A stretch of 64,000 bases of DNA from Dipetalonema caudispina (Eukaryota > Nematoda > Chromadorea > Rhabditida > Onchocercidae), in contig JABVXV010000002.1 in the NCBI GenBank assembly GCA_013365325.1, positions 558,001-622,000 of the forward strand. Direction: 5' to 3'. Of this stretch, positions 26,166-38,507 are shown piece by piece. Within the stretch, counting starts at the first letter, position 1; every line of letters starts with the position of its first letter. The notes beneath the pieces are model-generated. The model searched no databases. It was not told the DNA's origin and saw nothing but the letters and a program-made list of their open reading frames with translations. The position numbers and the translations under genes are program-made.

Positions 26166-29100
26166 GTATATTCACTAAAAAGGAAACTAAAGTAGACATT
26201 TAAAGTTAAAGTGGTAAGGTAAGGTTGAAGCAATAACTTGGCCACAATATTTCTCAATATAGCCATAATAACTGGTATGAGCTCAATCAAAATACATCCA
26301 TTAACAATTAACAATTGCTGTTGTTATTATTGATGTCATCATATTACTACGTTTTCAAATTTATCCTCAGCAAAGAAATCAAAATGCCTAATAAAAGTTC
26401 TCAATTTGATATCAGAAGCAATTTACCTATATTGCTTCTACCCAATCTCTCCTCCTTATTCTATCACAAAGTTCCAATTGTAAGAAATATTAAATAGAAA
26501 AGATAGAACAGATCATTGAGAGTAAGAAATAATAACAGAAAGAAATTTTTCTGATCAATTATTTGCCGTCGACAATCTTTATAATACGAACTGCATACAG
26601 CGCATACTAAGTAATCGAGAAAAATGATAATGGTCTAATCCATCTAAACTTTTATTTTTTATTTAAAATCACCATAACATACAGTTCCTGTAACCAAAAA
26701 GCAGGTGAATCTTTAAATTAATAAAAATGAGAATGCAGGAAAAACTTCTATTTCTATGTTGATAAATTCAGAGAGAAATGTATCGATGAAAATGAATCAT
26801 AAATGATCACGTGATCAGCAAGATAATAATGGCTTTAAAGACGGGGTTATAAAAGGTCAGTGTAACGAATGATTGAATGTTACTAGCAGAAGGACCAGTT
26901 ACAAATCTTGCTCCATTCAAATAATGCTTTCATTGTCCTATAATAACTCAGCTTAATATCTAAATGTTTCAAACGAAGTTAAGAATAGTCGAGAACGGTC
27001 AGCAAGCAAACATGCATGCTGTACATGCACATGCATGTTCCATTTCCTTGACAGCGTGGGCGCTCTTCACCTTCAATCTATCTTTAAATTGAATGATGCC
27101 TATAGGCATGAAATCCTCAGGCTATCATACCATACATTTTGAGAATAAATAAAGGGATAAATTATGGATCTAAATGAAAAAGAAAAACAAAGAAGCGGAG
27201 TTGTAAGTGCATCAGCTTGATTGAAATTATCTTCCTCTTCAAGAAAAATAGTGCCAAAAGGAGAAAGGACAGATAAATGAGATACATCATCCTAATAATA
27301 CATTTCCATTTTTCACAAAATTTTCATTCAAAATCGATTAGCTCTACCGAAAATGTATATATTTCTGATTACGTCATTCCAAACCTGATCATTCCAGTAG
27401 ATTGATGATAGAAATGCCAGATGTAAGGTCTGAACAGAGATGGATGATTTTATTGCACATTTTAAAGTATTCAAATTTCTGTTAAGATATCATAAAATTA
27501 AATAATGTTGCGAAAGAATTATATAGCCTCTTCTGCAGATGTTTGTACTGATCGGTCCCTTTAATAGCCATTTTGTATCTGATGATACAACACAGGTAGA
27601 GTGAGATTATCACTGCGAGACGCGTGGCATGTCGCATGTCACCATGTATCTAATAATATAACATTAAGTACGACTGTCGTGATCCCATCGTCGAAAAGAT
27701 TTTATCAACCATTTAATGATACTAAAATCATCGTTGACGAATAAATGATTTCGCATTAAATAGTTGTAGAGAAGAAGTGAACTTTGCTGATATCGTTCAC
27801 AGAAATTCGAAAATATGAGATATAATTTCGAAAATGCAATCTCGTCCAGATGCTTGAAAAAAAACTTCAAATATATAAGCGAAAAAAAAAGGAAGTGATT
27901 TTTTTCAGGCCAAGAAAGGTTCCCAGACAACCATCTCCTTGGCTAACCCATCCTCTAAACAACAATCCCCGGCGTAATCAGCACCCATTATTTGTGATAC
28001 AGTGTTATGAGGGTGATTAGTTCTTTGCTTTTTCTTAAATTAATATGTGGAGAATAAGTGGGTGCATAACTACTGTGGATGGCAAAGAATAAGGAACAAA
28101 TTCATCCTTAAAGTAGAACTAAGGAAGAGAGGAAGCTAACGACGATCGATGCTAACAAGAATAAAGAGTTGGACAAACTTTTTGACTAGAGCCTTGACTC
28201 ATAGGCACTTACTTATGATTTCATTCTATGGAATGAAAGCTTCACAGCAATAGCCATTCACTCTACCCCATTCTATCCTTCCCTGATCTGCCCTGTCCTC
28301 AAATGTTTTCATCTCATTTCTCTTTACAAAAAAAAAATGTGCCAAGGACAAAAAACTGACATCACTTGGACAAAATTTTTAGGATATGTTTTTTGCTTTC
28401 AACAATATCCAAATCAAAGGATAAGCATAAGCTTATTTCTCAACAATATCCATATCAGAAGTTTAAATTCAGGACAAGAATAGGATCTATATTTTGTCAA
28501 TCTTATTAATATTAAAAGGTCTCTTCCCTCCTATCAATAAGTCTTCGTCCATACCGAAAATTTTTTTATTGAATGAGCAAGCGGTATGTAAAGGTTGATC
28601 AAAGAGACTCAATCAATTGGTCAAATTTAGATTCTTGTTGGTTATTGTGATGCTAATTTAGTTCCTATTTGATGAAAGCTAAAAGATGAATATATATGGG
28701 AAAAGTGGGAAATTTCCAGAATTTCTGGTAGAAAATGTTAATAATAATGTGCTCTGATGTAACGAAGTATAAGCAAAGCGCGCAAAAATCAAAATTCCAA
28801 TGCATCCCTTGAGATATCGATTAATAACTGAGAAAGAGCTAAAAAGGAAATGGCCAAGAGAAAATGAGTTAGAGGGGAATAAACTGCTGGCCACATCAAC
28901 TAGTCCGAAAGTAAAGAATTATATTTCCGTTTCTGTCATAATTCACTCTAATATAGAAGAATTAATGCCAAGACGACGAACAGAAAATGAATGGATATGG
29001 ATTAATCTATAAATAATAATGAGAAATGTATTTTCCTTACAGTAACATCTTAAATAAGTATTGCTGATGTAGATCAAGATGGAAGATTGAAGCAAAGATC

Positions 29101-29471
29101 AAATTAAACCAAGTTCTAGAAACTGTCCAAGGTAGTGAGATACACAGAAATTGAGTACGAAAGTTTCCTCTTAAGCATTGCGAAATTCGCTAGTTAATCG
29201 TTGGTCGCTTAATATTTTTAGATTGTGGTTGAGATGGAGAGAGAGATAAAAAAGAAAATTGGAGGAGGGTTGTGAAATAAGTTGGAGGAAAGAGAAATAT
29301 CGAACGAATTTAGGAATAAAAAAATTTGAAATGAAAAGTGTTTCATCAGAGATGCGAATCCTAGCATCTTTGGTCTATAAAAGAAAAGAATCCCGAAATT
29401 GTGTAGTTTACAAGTCCGTGGAGTACATTGATGATAATTGAGTGATATTATACTTTTGAAAGGTTCAACAG

Positions 29472-29759
29472 GAATTGGTGTCAAAAGATAGAGCTCGAAG
29501 GAAGAGAAAATACTGCGATCGGTTACAGGATGAAATAATGAATCATACAGTTGTACCAGTCACTATTGCATTTAAAGGAAGAATGATTCATATATGTTTC
29601 TTTATGAAAGAGAATAAACTCCAACATTTCCAATTTTTAAGTGGAGCTGAAATAGAAGACAGTGAAAGTGTGAATGATTTAGGATTCGAATTCGCTTACG
29701 TTATTAATTTCTCGATTCATCTTGAACGTCAAACCTGTGCTTCTAGTTCTGCTGCTTGA
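29472..29759 (+). CDS. Weak candidate exon, 95 codons to a stop
   Basis: Following a TTCAACAG acceptor the + strand is open for 95 codons to TGA. It begins ELVSKDRARRKRKYCDRLQD and later reads SGAEIEDSESVNDLG. Mixed charged composition is more protein-like than its neighbours, but no ATG or upstream exon is evident. It could be a terminal exon or chance. Confidence 0.25.
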   Translation, partial: ELVSKDRARRKRKYCDRLQDEIMNHTVVPVTIAFKGRMIHICFFMKENKLQHFQFLSGAEIEDSESVNDLGFEFAYVINFSIHLERQTCASSSAA

Positions 29760-31340
29760 TCAGACATCAGTAATATTGAGTAGCTGTTGACTTTCCCATT
29801 ACCTGACTACAGTTAATCACCCATTTCTTCAGCTGCTTCAAATCCATCTGCTAATTAAGTCTTACTAATTTTATATTTACTGTCTCCGTTGCAGTAAGTG
29901 AAATGCGAACTAGAAATTTAAAATGAATTCCATCAATTGTAATTATAAATTTCTGATTACTGGAATAAGGACGGTCAGTTTTGTATATACTGTTTATTCA
30001 TTTGATGAGGCAGCTTACTACCGAATCACTAGCCGAGCTTTGACATCATTGTTAAATAGGATTCAGAAGAATTTTGGGGGTTACTTTGCTCCCATAAAAA
30101 CACTCGGGGTATTATGGGATTCAATTTATATCGTAAATAATCTTCCGAAAAGTTGATTTCAACAACGATGAATACCTCGGTTTTATTCGACGCACTTAAT
30201 TCATTAATCTTCCAACCAAATTCCTTAACGTAATGTATTAACACTCAACAAATTAATGCAAAAGCCTGGAGTGACAAAAAACAAAAACTTGGAAAACATT
30301 AACCAACCAAATGCATTATGATCTACAATAATGTTCTCCAGAATTATCACCGATCCCCTTTAAACAATTTTCCAGACTGCAATTTTTTTTTGATAAAAAT
30401 GTTCAGCAAATAAATATTCAGTAAAGTGAAAATTTAAATATGGAGCATAGTTTGAAGTAAGAAGGAAGTTGACATTCTTATGTCTTCAAGTTTTCTATGA
30501 TACTACGCACTTCATGTAAAACATAAAATGCTAAGCTGACTAGATCTCAACAATCCACACTTTTAAACCGCATACTCTCGGATTGTCCAGAAATTTAACT
30601 TGGTCAAATTTTTGTGATGAATGCCAAACATGATTGTGCACCAATATCACAGACTGGTCTCACGATATAGCAAGTTATGCACTAGTATATACACCCTAAT
30701 CACAGATTAAAAAGAAATTAGGATACAAACTTTGTTTATCATTTCTATTTCTCCAAACCTAATCTTTGAAAATAGATTTTCCAGTCTTCCATTTGTGAAC
30801 AATGAAAACATCTTTATTGATTCTGAGCAGTCCTCAACAGCTATTTCATCAAATCAAACCAACCTCCTCCTCCTCGATGCCTCAGAACAATAACAGAGTT
30901 GAGAGGTGGAGCTAATCAACGGCACTAACGTGGAGCAAATGCAAAACTGACAGTTTTCCTTGGTGACATTTATTTCTTCCTTAATCTTCGGGATTCATTA
31001 CCAGTCTTCTGTTTATTTACTGCATTTAAAGTTCAATTAACAATCTAACCAACAAGTTCAGTGAGATAAATGGTTAAACTACTAATATTATAAGCCTCCC
31101 ATGAGATGATAGTGCTCTACATGTTTGGTATACGAATAAATTGATGACAAAGAACATTCAAATTTGTAGGTAATTCTGATATTTTAATTTTACATATAAA
31201 TTTTGCACATCATGTCATAAGTGATTTCATCCAACACAAAAAGCTAAGAATATTCAACAAAATGTCCCTTAAAAAGTTTCTACCTCATCAGAGAGGAATT
31301 CTAGAGGACATATACAAAACTTCCAACAATTAACAATAAA

Positions 31341-34300
31341 TTAATAGGGTATTTCATTCTGTATATATTGCAACTGATCGTACATTTTGCTTCGTACGTT
31401 CAGGAAACAATTGCGTATTATACTCATCATATACTTTGCCGCATCACGATCGGATAGCTGTGGTGCAAAACGATCTCGAAATTGCTGTATTGTCTTGCCA
31501 CGGAAACACGGAAGATGTGTGTCCAGCATCAGTGACACTAAAGCAATAAAGGCCTGCAATTTCCATATCATAAACTTGCAAATTTCGTGATCAAGTTCTT
31601 GTGTAAATTTGAACCTGGTATGCAAAACAAGTTCTTCGAAACAATTATCAAGAATGATGGAGGAATACGCACTTTATAATACGGTCGAACAGCCAGATAT
31701 GCCTGGACACAAAGTGAAGCAAATAATCGAAAACTTGGTGCTTCCATTTTGCCACCCATAATTGCTACCATTTCTTGCGAAAGTTTAAAATCTGGTTCAA
31801 ACCCAAGATTTCCTCCCGGACTGCTCTCAAACATAAAGCCAAAATCTAAAAAACTATAAAAATAAACCTTTCAGTGACAAAAAAAATTTTAAAAAATGAA
31901 ATGCTGCCAACCAATATGGACAATATGACCATCATTGTCAATCATTATATTCCCATTATGTCGATCCTTGATCTGCAGCAAGAAACTAAAAACACTATAT
32001 GCAGCCATGCTTCGAATGAAATTTCGTCTTGCAAGTTGCAATGTTTCGGTGTTTTCATCACCATATGTCGTCAGAAAATATTCATACAATCCTGTAATTC
32101 AATTTCACAACTTTGATAGACAAAACTTTTGGAGCATACATTAGCACTTTGAAAAAAATAAATAAAACTAACCAAAATCAGTTTGCCGTCCCAACTGATC
32201 TCTTGATTTCGAATTTGGAACACATTCAATTACTCCACAACCAGGCCCAGTAGCTACCACCCTGTATGGAAATAGGCGAATGTCCAAGTCCACAGAATTA
32301 AAAATGTTACGCATCAGACTCATCAATTGCAGCGCCAACATATCCTGACGCACATCGTCACCAACCTGAGATAAAACATGTTATAATGGTCATTTATAGT
32401 TATGATCAAATGAATGTCTCAGTGAAAAAATAGTAGATTTTACTCATATCTTTTATCACAGCTGGGAAAAGTAAAGAAAAATCAAGAAATATAAAATTCT
32501 TAAAAATAAAAAATGCCAACTTTAAAGATGGCTGCCTGCCAACAAATAAGATTATTTTCCGATCTTGAAAGAAATTTAATATCTGCTTCCGGAATGTGTT
32601 TCCGCTGATGTGCAGCGATTCCCAATCGTTCCAATTTCTCAATACCACAGCGAAGAACCTTGAATCGTGCCAGAAAAGGAGCCTTGGCGGCACTAAAAAT
32701 AATTACGAGAGTTTCTCGAAATTCCTGAAAACACTTTTCATTGATAAATAACGTACAATCCTACCTTTGCATCGGAGTCCCACTTTTGTAGTCTATGTCC
32801 AGAACTATTGCTTCTGGATTAGATGGCAGATAGGCCACCGTTTTTAGATGTATCTCAGCAAGGGAAGCTAGACAAGCCTTTTTTCTAGCTTCTCCCTTTG
32901 GAAATGGCCTTATTTTCCCAGATATATCAGTGATCTGCTTGAATAAATCAAATTCGCTATCGTAAAATTTTCTTGCAGCGCCTTCCATATTTGATATTAT
33001 CTAAACAAAGGAATTTTAAAACAATGTAAGTAAAATCTAGGGAAAACAAATAGAAATTTAAGAAACTATGCCTTGTTGATCAATTCACTTAAAGATCCGT
33101 GTAAATCGGGATCCTTTTCTTTTGAATCTTCATCCCTGTACATATTTGCTTGCATGTTCCATAGCAACTGATGAGCCAAAAGTTGTGAATGACCAGCCAA
33201 CCACATAATTAGCTCAGCAACATAACCCATCTAGAAATTGTTTCTGCTACATTGAAAATTGAAACGACATGTGAGAATCTGATTAGTTTTAAACACTACT
33301 CAGAATTTTCTTGACAAAATATACCGTATCATAGCGTAAGGCTTGAACAAGCTGCGGAATATACAGCAGAAGCACATTTGGTGGATACGACCTCAATACA
33401 CGCACAGCATACTGCACTGTAATGGGATGTGTCGGGTACTGGCGCGCACCGAGTAAGGATAAAGCCATCACTGGATCACACACTGCCCACGTTAAAATGT
33501 GACTTAGTGTTTTCAAGTCCTGTTAAAAATATTAGCATTCTGAAATCCAAAATCAAGAAAAAAATCACTTCATTTCTAGTCCTTACAGTAATTAAAAACT
33601 TGATAATAAACGATTAAATGAGATTTTGATTGAACTAATGAAAGTGGAAGAATACTGAAACCATTTCATAATTGCACACCACGGAAACTATCAACCAATT
33701 TTTTTATCTGAATCTTGCTCGCACAATTTATATCTTTCACTCAGGATCTTTATAATTTGAGATTTTTATTGTACTAATTACTACTAGCGAATAAATTGGT
33801 TTTTTTTTTTTCCAACAAAAAATGTGTAAATCACCTTGATTTCTTCATCAGTGAATTTGGAAAAGTTACGATGGAAAGATGTGGTACTAATACACTAAAC
33901 ATAAATTCACCTCCATTTTTTCTTCGAGAATCCTTCCTTCTCCCAGCATCAAAGAAAGAGCTTCGGGCAAATCCGACACCAATTCCGGCGAGTTCACGAG
34001 CAGCTCTTGGACAGCCGTTTGACAGGCAGAACAAGAACGAAATCTAGAGAGCAATAAAAAAAAGTATGGGAAATAAATGCCTATTTCTGTGTTCTTTAAA
34101 TAAAATAATTTGAAACAGTTTTAAAAAAAACAACTATCACTCCATTATAATATTACTTGCCTTGATGGCATATATACTGCCAGATCTGGGCAAATCTGCC
34201 AAGCAATTCTGACATTTTCCCGGAGAAGTTTAGCTTCTGTTCTCGCATCAGGGAATGTTGATTTCCGCCACTGTTCAATGTTTGCATCCTCCAAACCTAG

Positions 34301-37300
34301 AGCTTCACCCAACGGATTTAACCATGCACTTAAGCGCTCGATTTCATTTGCCTGAAAAACTAGTTGAAAATGCAATTGAAATGAAGCAGACAGATTAAGC
34401 AATAATATTTGAAATTTTCTGATTAAAAAGCCTACGACAAATATCAAGATCAAATTTCGATAACGATTGTACAGTTTCATCTGCTGTTCCGCATGTTTGT
34501 TCGGATTAGATCGATTAGGATCTGGAAATCAAGAAAAAGAGATAATTCAGCACATAATATACAAACTCTATCACCATAATGTTACAAAATAATGATTGCA
34601 GAATAGTGATGAAGAGAATCAATATTCGGTATTTCCAGACTTACTAAACTGAATATAGTGTTTTAAATCTGCGCTAAGATAAAAAATTGACTCAGTAACA
34701 AAATTTCAAGAAAAATGTGTACCGTACCCTCCTTTTGGAGAAATCCACAATTTCGTTATTACGACGTACTCAATTTTTAAAAATTTTCTATCATCAATGC
34801 TTTATTTTTTTAAAATTTCTACAAAAAAGGTCACTTAATTTAAAGAAGCAGGGATCACTGACTTGAGCCTCTACTCAAGTCTTAACTTGATGACGGTGCC
34901 GACGCAACCGCAAAGATAACTGGTCGGCCGTTTCCTGCTTAAATTCGGGACTGTTTGGAAAAAAGTATTGTCATTGTAGTTTTCTAATAGTTATTTCATT
35001 AATTCATTAAATTCTTTATGGTTCGGAATTAATAAAAAAAAAAATTACGGATTCAAGCTTTTTAGAAAAGTTTTACACGTTTTCCGATTCATCAACTTTT
35101 TATTGAATACAGGTGTGTCATCATTTCAGAACTGCTGGTATTCAATTTTTCCATGGATAATTACGACTTTACAACCAAAATTCGAATTCTCAAAAAAAAA
35201 AAAAAAAAAAAACAGCCTAACCGGAACTGAGTGTATTCTTCTGCAGTGAACCAACTCTACCTTGTGCAGCTACAAGCGTCACCCAGTTACAACCGCTGAT
35301 TGTCAATGCATGACAAGTCTGCATGTCAGCTCGACTAAATACAACACTATAGTTTAATATTTATAAATTTAATAGTAGGAAAATATAACCAAAAATACCG
35401 AACTATTAAAAGACAAAAATGTAAAGCACAAAAGTACACCAAACTTACTTGTATGCCGTATCGGACTTGTAATTATCGTTTAAAATTTGTTGGAGAGATT
35501 CCAAATTGAGTTCAGTATCTATAATACCCATCAAATATGATTAATAATAAGATGGGAAAAAATAATTTAAGAAGGTGCTCACCAATGCTGGCAAATATTT
35601 CTTTCTTGATATATTTCACATCCGAGAAAAGAGTATTCCAAAATATGATCAGCAACCGTATATCATTCTTCAACTGTGCTGCGTTCTGTGTTGGAGTTTG
35701 AGCAGCAACGCTACAAGAAATAAAAGGAAAACTGTTAATGAAAAAACTCTAAGATTCGTAAAAGTTAAATAGTTGCAAAATAGAACAACATACGAAAAGT
35801 AATCCAACATTGCACAATATACACGTTGTCGCAGGATATTTTTGGAAATATGAAATGATATCGAGTCACGCTGTATCATAGAAAGCACGCAGTTAAGAAA
35901 ATGACATCGTAGTCCAATCGCCTCAACATTTCTCGTCATTGCAACTGCAGAACAGAAGAATTTGAACAGTTCAGAAATAGTTTGAAAAAAATTCAAAGTG
36001 ATACAAAAGATAACCATGTGTTATATCGACTTTATAAAGACTCGAATCGGAAGAAATACATAACGGTGAATTAACATCTACTCTTAGCCGACCCACATTC
36101 AGTGGAAGTGTTTGAACAAACATCAACTCCAAAATGTCCAATTGTTCTCTGCTTGAATATTTGGCAATATCCACTCTTTCTACCAAAAACTAAAAGTTCC
36201 AAAAATTTTTTCCAAGAAATACTTCGAGATCCAGAAGAACACTATAGTGTCACTAATATATCCAAATCATCTTTAGCTGACTCTGATTTTCACAATTAAG
36301 ACTTTCAATCTTCACAGGTAGCTATTAATTAAGTATATCCTTCAGAAAATTAAACATACGGAAATCCATATACTGTGCGGAAGAATATGTGGTCGCTTTG
36401 GGCTTGAACAACATTGCAAGCTCAAGGGAGAAACAACCTCGGGGTCACGCTGGAAGATTCCTAGATGATCTTGTGCAATTATTGTCCAACATGTCGCCAT
36501 TTCTCGAAGGAACTGAATTCAAGTTCTGTTAGACATTTTTTCTGACAGTAGTATAACAAGGTTTTTTCACGTTTGAAATGAGAAAGTCGTCTTACTTGAA
36601 GCTGGATATCTTCTCGAACAACAAGGATCCAGTTCCACACGATTATACAAAGACGCATTGTTGAAGCAATGAAATTCTTGAGTGGTACAAAAACAAGAAT
36701 ATGTAACAAGCGGCTATCCAATTCTGTAACAGGTTTTTTTTTTTGAAATTACAACAAAAGAGTGAACAAGAGCATAAAATGTAATTTTAACAGTTAAGCT
36801 AAATACAAAAAAAACCATTCGATCAGTAGAACAACAAACATCTAGCGAAAAGAAAGGCTTTCGATCAATAGAACAAGAGATATCTAGCGAAAAGAATGGC
36901 TTCTACGTATAAGAATCTTCATAATCATTAGATCTTATAAGTATCAAAAGGTGAAATTCATCGATTAATAGACTCTTACTAAAACAACATCTTAGTGTGT
37001 AAATTCTCCTACAACTGCAAATGAAATGATTACTTTGATTTGACACATCTTTCATTAGAATGAAAAGAGCTGCTAATCTCAATATGGACTCAGACATCTC
37101 TTCATCACATCCATTTACACAAGCTCTTTCCAACTGTTGTTCAAATAAATCAGCAAGCTGCTCTTGTGGTTTGGCCTTTTCTTCGGCACTGGATGTTTCT
37201 ATCATGCCTTTCACCTAAACTGACAAACGAAAATTTTCTTGGAAAAAGCGAGTTATTGAACTGAAAGTAATAAACTATAAAATTTCACCTTGCCAAGATA

Positions 37301-38473
37301 CAAAGATCTTAAATGTAAGGCAGAAAGATAAAGTGATGGACTAGTATCATTTGTACAGCCAGATGCGTCGTTTAGACTTTTCAATATAGCTTCCATTGTC
37401 AAACGGAAATTGCCAGAACAGCCAGGATTAATGCTCGCAATATACTTCTTAAAAGATAATATCATTTATTTTTGATCGCTAAAATAAATCTTCAAATGTC
37501 AACAATATTTCGTAATAAAATTGCACTTTTCTGAAATGTCCCCAAAAACATGTAATATTCAATAGACGACCTTTGTAATCTTGGACTCGACTATCAATAA
37601 ATAAGAAAACAAATCTATAGTAAACATGAAAATATATTAAGTGATCAGTGGAAACTTACAACAAAGTAGCTTCGAGTACTGCCAGGTGCCCATTTGATTG
37701 CCTCTTGAAGAATTTGTTCACAACGCAAACAAAAGTCTTGCACCACTAATTTCCTTCGATCCAGAGTATCCTTAATTTACATCCAGGTTTCTGATGAAAA
37801 ATACAGTGAAAACAAAAGACATGAAACAGTGCAAACTGTTGCTAGAATGTAAATCCAAATTTTGGTTTTGCAGAATATGAAATAATATATGTTATTGACA
37901 AAATACCTGAAGCTGTATGGTTCGTTGCAGAGATGGAAACGACAAAGTCATTATTTTGCAATCGGTGTCATTTTCGAGATTGTTTGAAAGTGCTTCCAGT
38001 ACTTGTAATGCAACATTAATAACGTTGCCATTCCAAAGCAAATGCGGAAAGCTGCCAATTAAATTGGTAAGACAAGTATCTGCGCATTTTCTCACCTATA
38101 ACATTCCGAACATAATAAACATTCAGCAAATTGAAACCCCCTCGGCAACAAAATTTCTGCCCTTACCTCTTTTAGATGATGGTTGAACATAACAAGCAGA
38201 AACTGAGCATGCAATTCAAGCTGACGTTCATGAGCTGCATCTAAATTCCGATCACTGGCGACTTTCAAATATTTGCTGAAGATGGTTCTTGCTGCTGCAA
38301 GAAGGCATGCCCAAATTCCATCCTTGTCTTTTCTTATAGATCTCAAAAAAAATCAACAAATTAGTTTTAACATTTGATCATACCATATCTATTCATGCTA
38401 GCATTAATTATAAATATTCTGGATTTTGTCAATACCACTTGTGCGTTAAATTTACTAATTAATCCAATTAACT

Positions 38474-38507
<34 letters not shown>

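Larger units (their letters stand above)
17385..31340. other. 14-kb gene-poor region
   Basis: No gene with two or more convincing homologous exons was found between EIF5B and PI4KA. The region holds microsatellites (near 20630, 24705, 25815, 26030 and 26150), a purine-rich stretch at 22757-22800, palindromic ATGCATG/ACATGCA words near 27010-27042, and several weak coding-like stretches listed separately. A GC-richer patch near 21780-21860 reads VPAGFKVFAIPPDTRSQPL on the minus strand between a TATAG acceptor and a GTGAGC donor, but I could not extend it. Long introns of an undetected gene, regulatory DNA for the flanking genes, or plain intergenic DNA are all possible. Confidence 0.4.

Noticed and set aside
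27009..27042. Dense ATGCATG/ACATGCA words as a possible repeat-based element
   Set aside because: Short palindromic words over about 35 bases without regular spacing; too little to call a CRISPR-like or other array.
33831..34034. 67-codon minus-strand ORF ending SLMKKSR
   Set aside because: It is a shadow frame of the PI4KA exon 34043-33911, whose true frame reads [16 protein letters not shown] like the human protein.
34645..34673. A 29-base microexon (ADLKHYIQF) in the PI4KA intron 35219-34522
   Set aside because: It is bounded by good TAG and GTAAG signals and fits the next exon, but the upstream exon ends in the wrong phase. Joining 35220 directly to 34521 keeps the frame.
34893..34943. 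Coding-like [16 protein letters not shown] inside the same intron
   Set aside because: The sequence coincides with the inverted-repeat foldback, has no matching phase and no counterpart in PI4KA.
38476..38506. A run of about 30 A residues as a possible retroposed poly(A) tail
   Set aside because: Similar A/T runs occur in many introns here (12283, 14282, 35190, 47131) with no gene copy or target-site duplication beside them.
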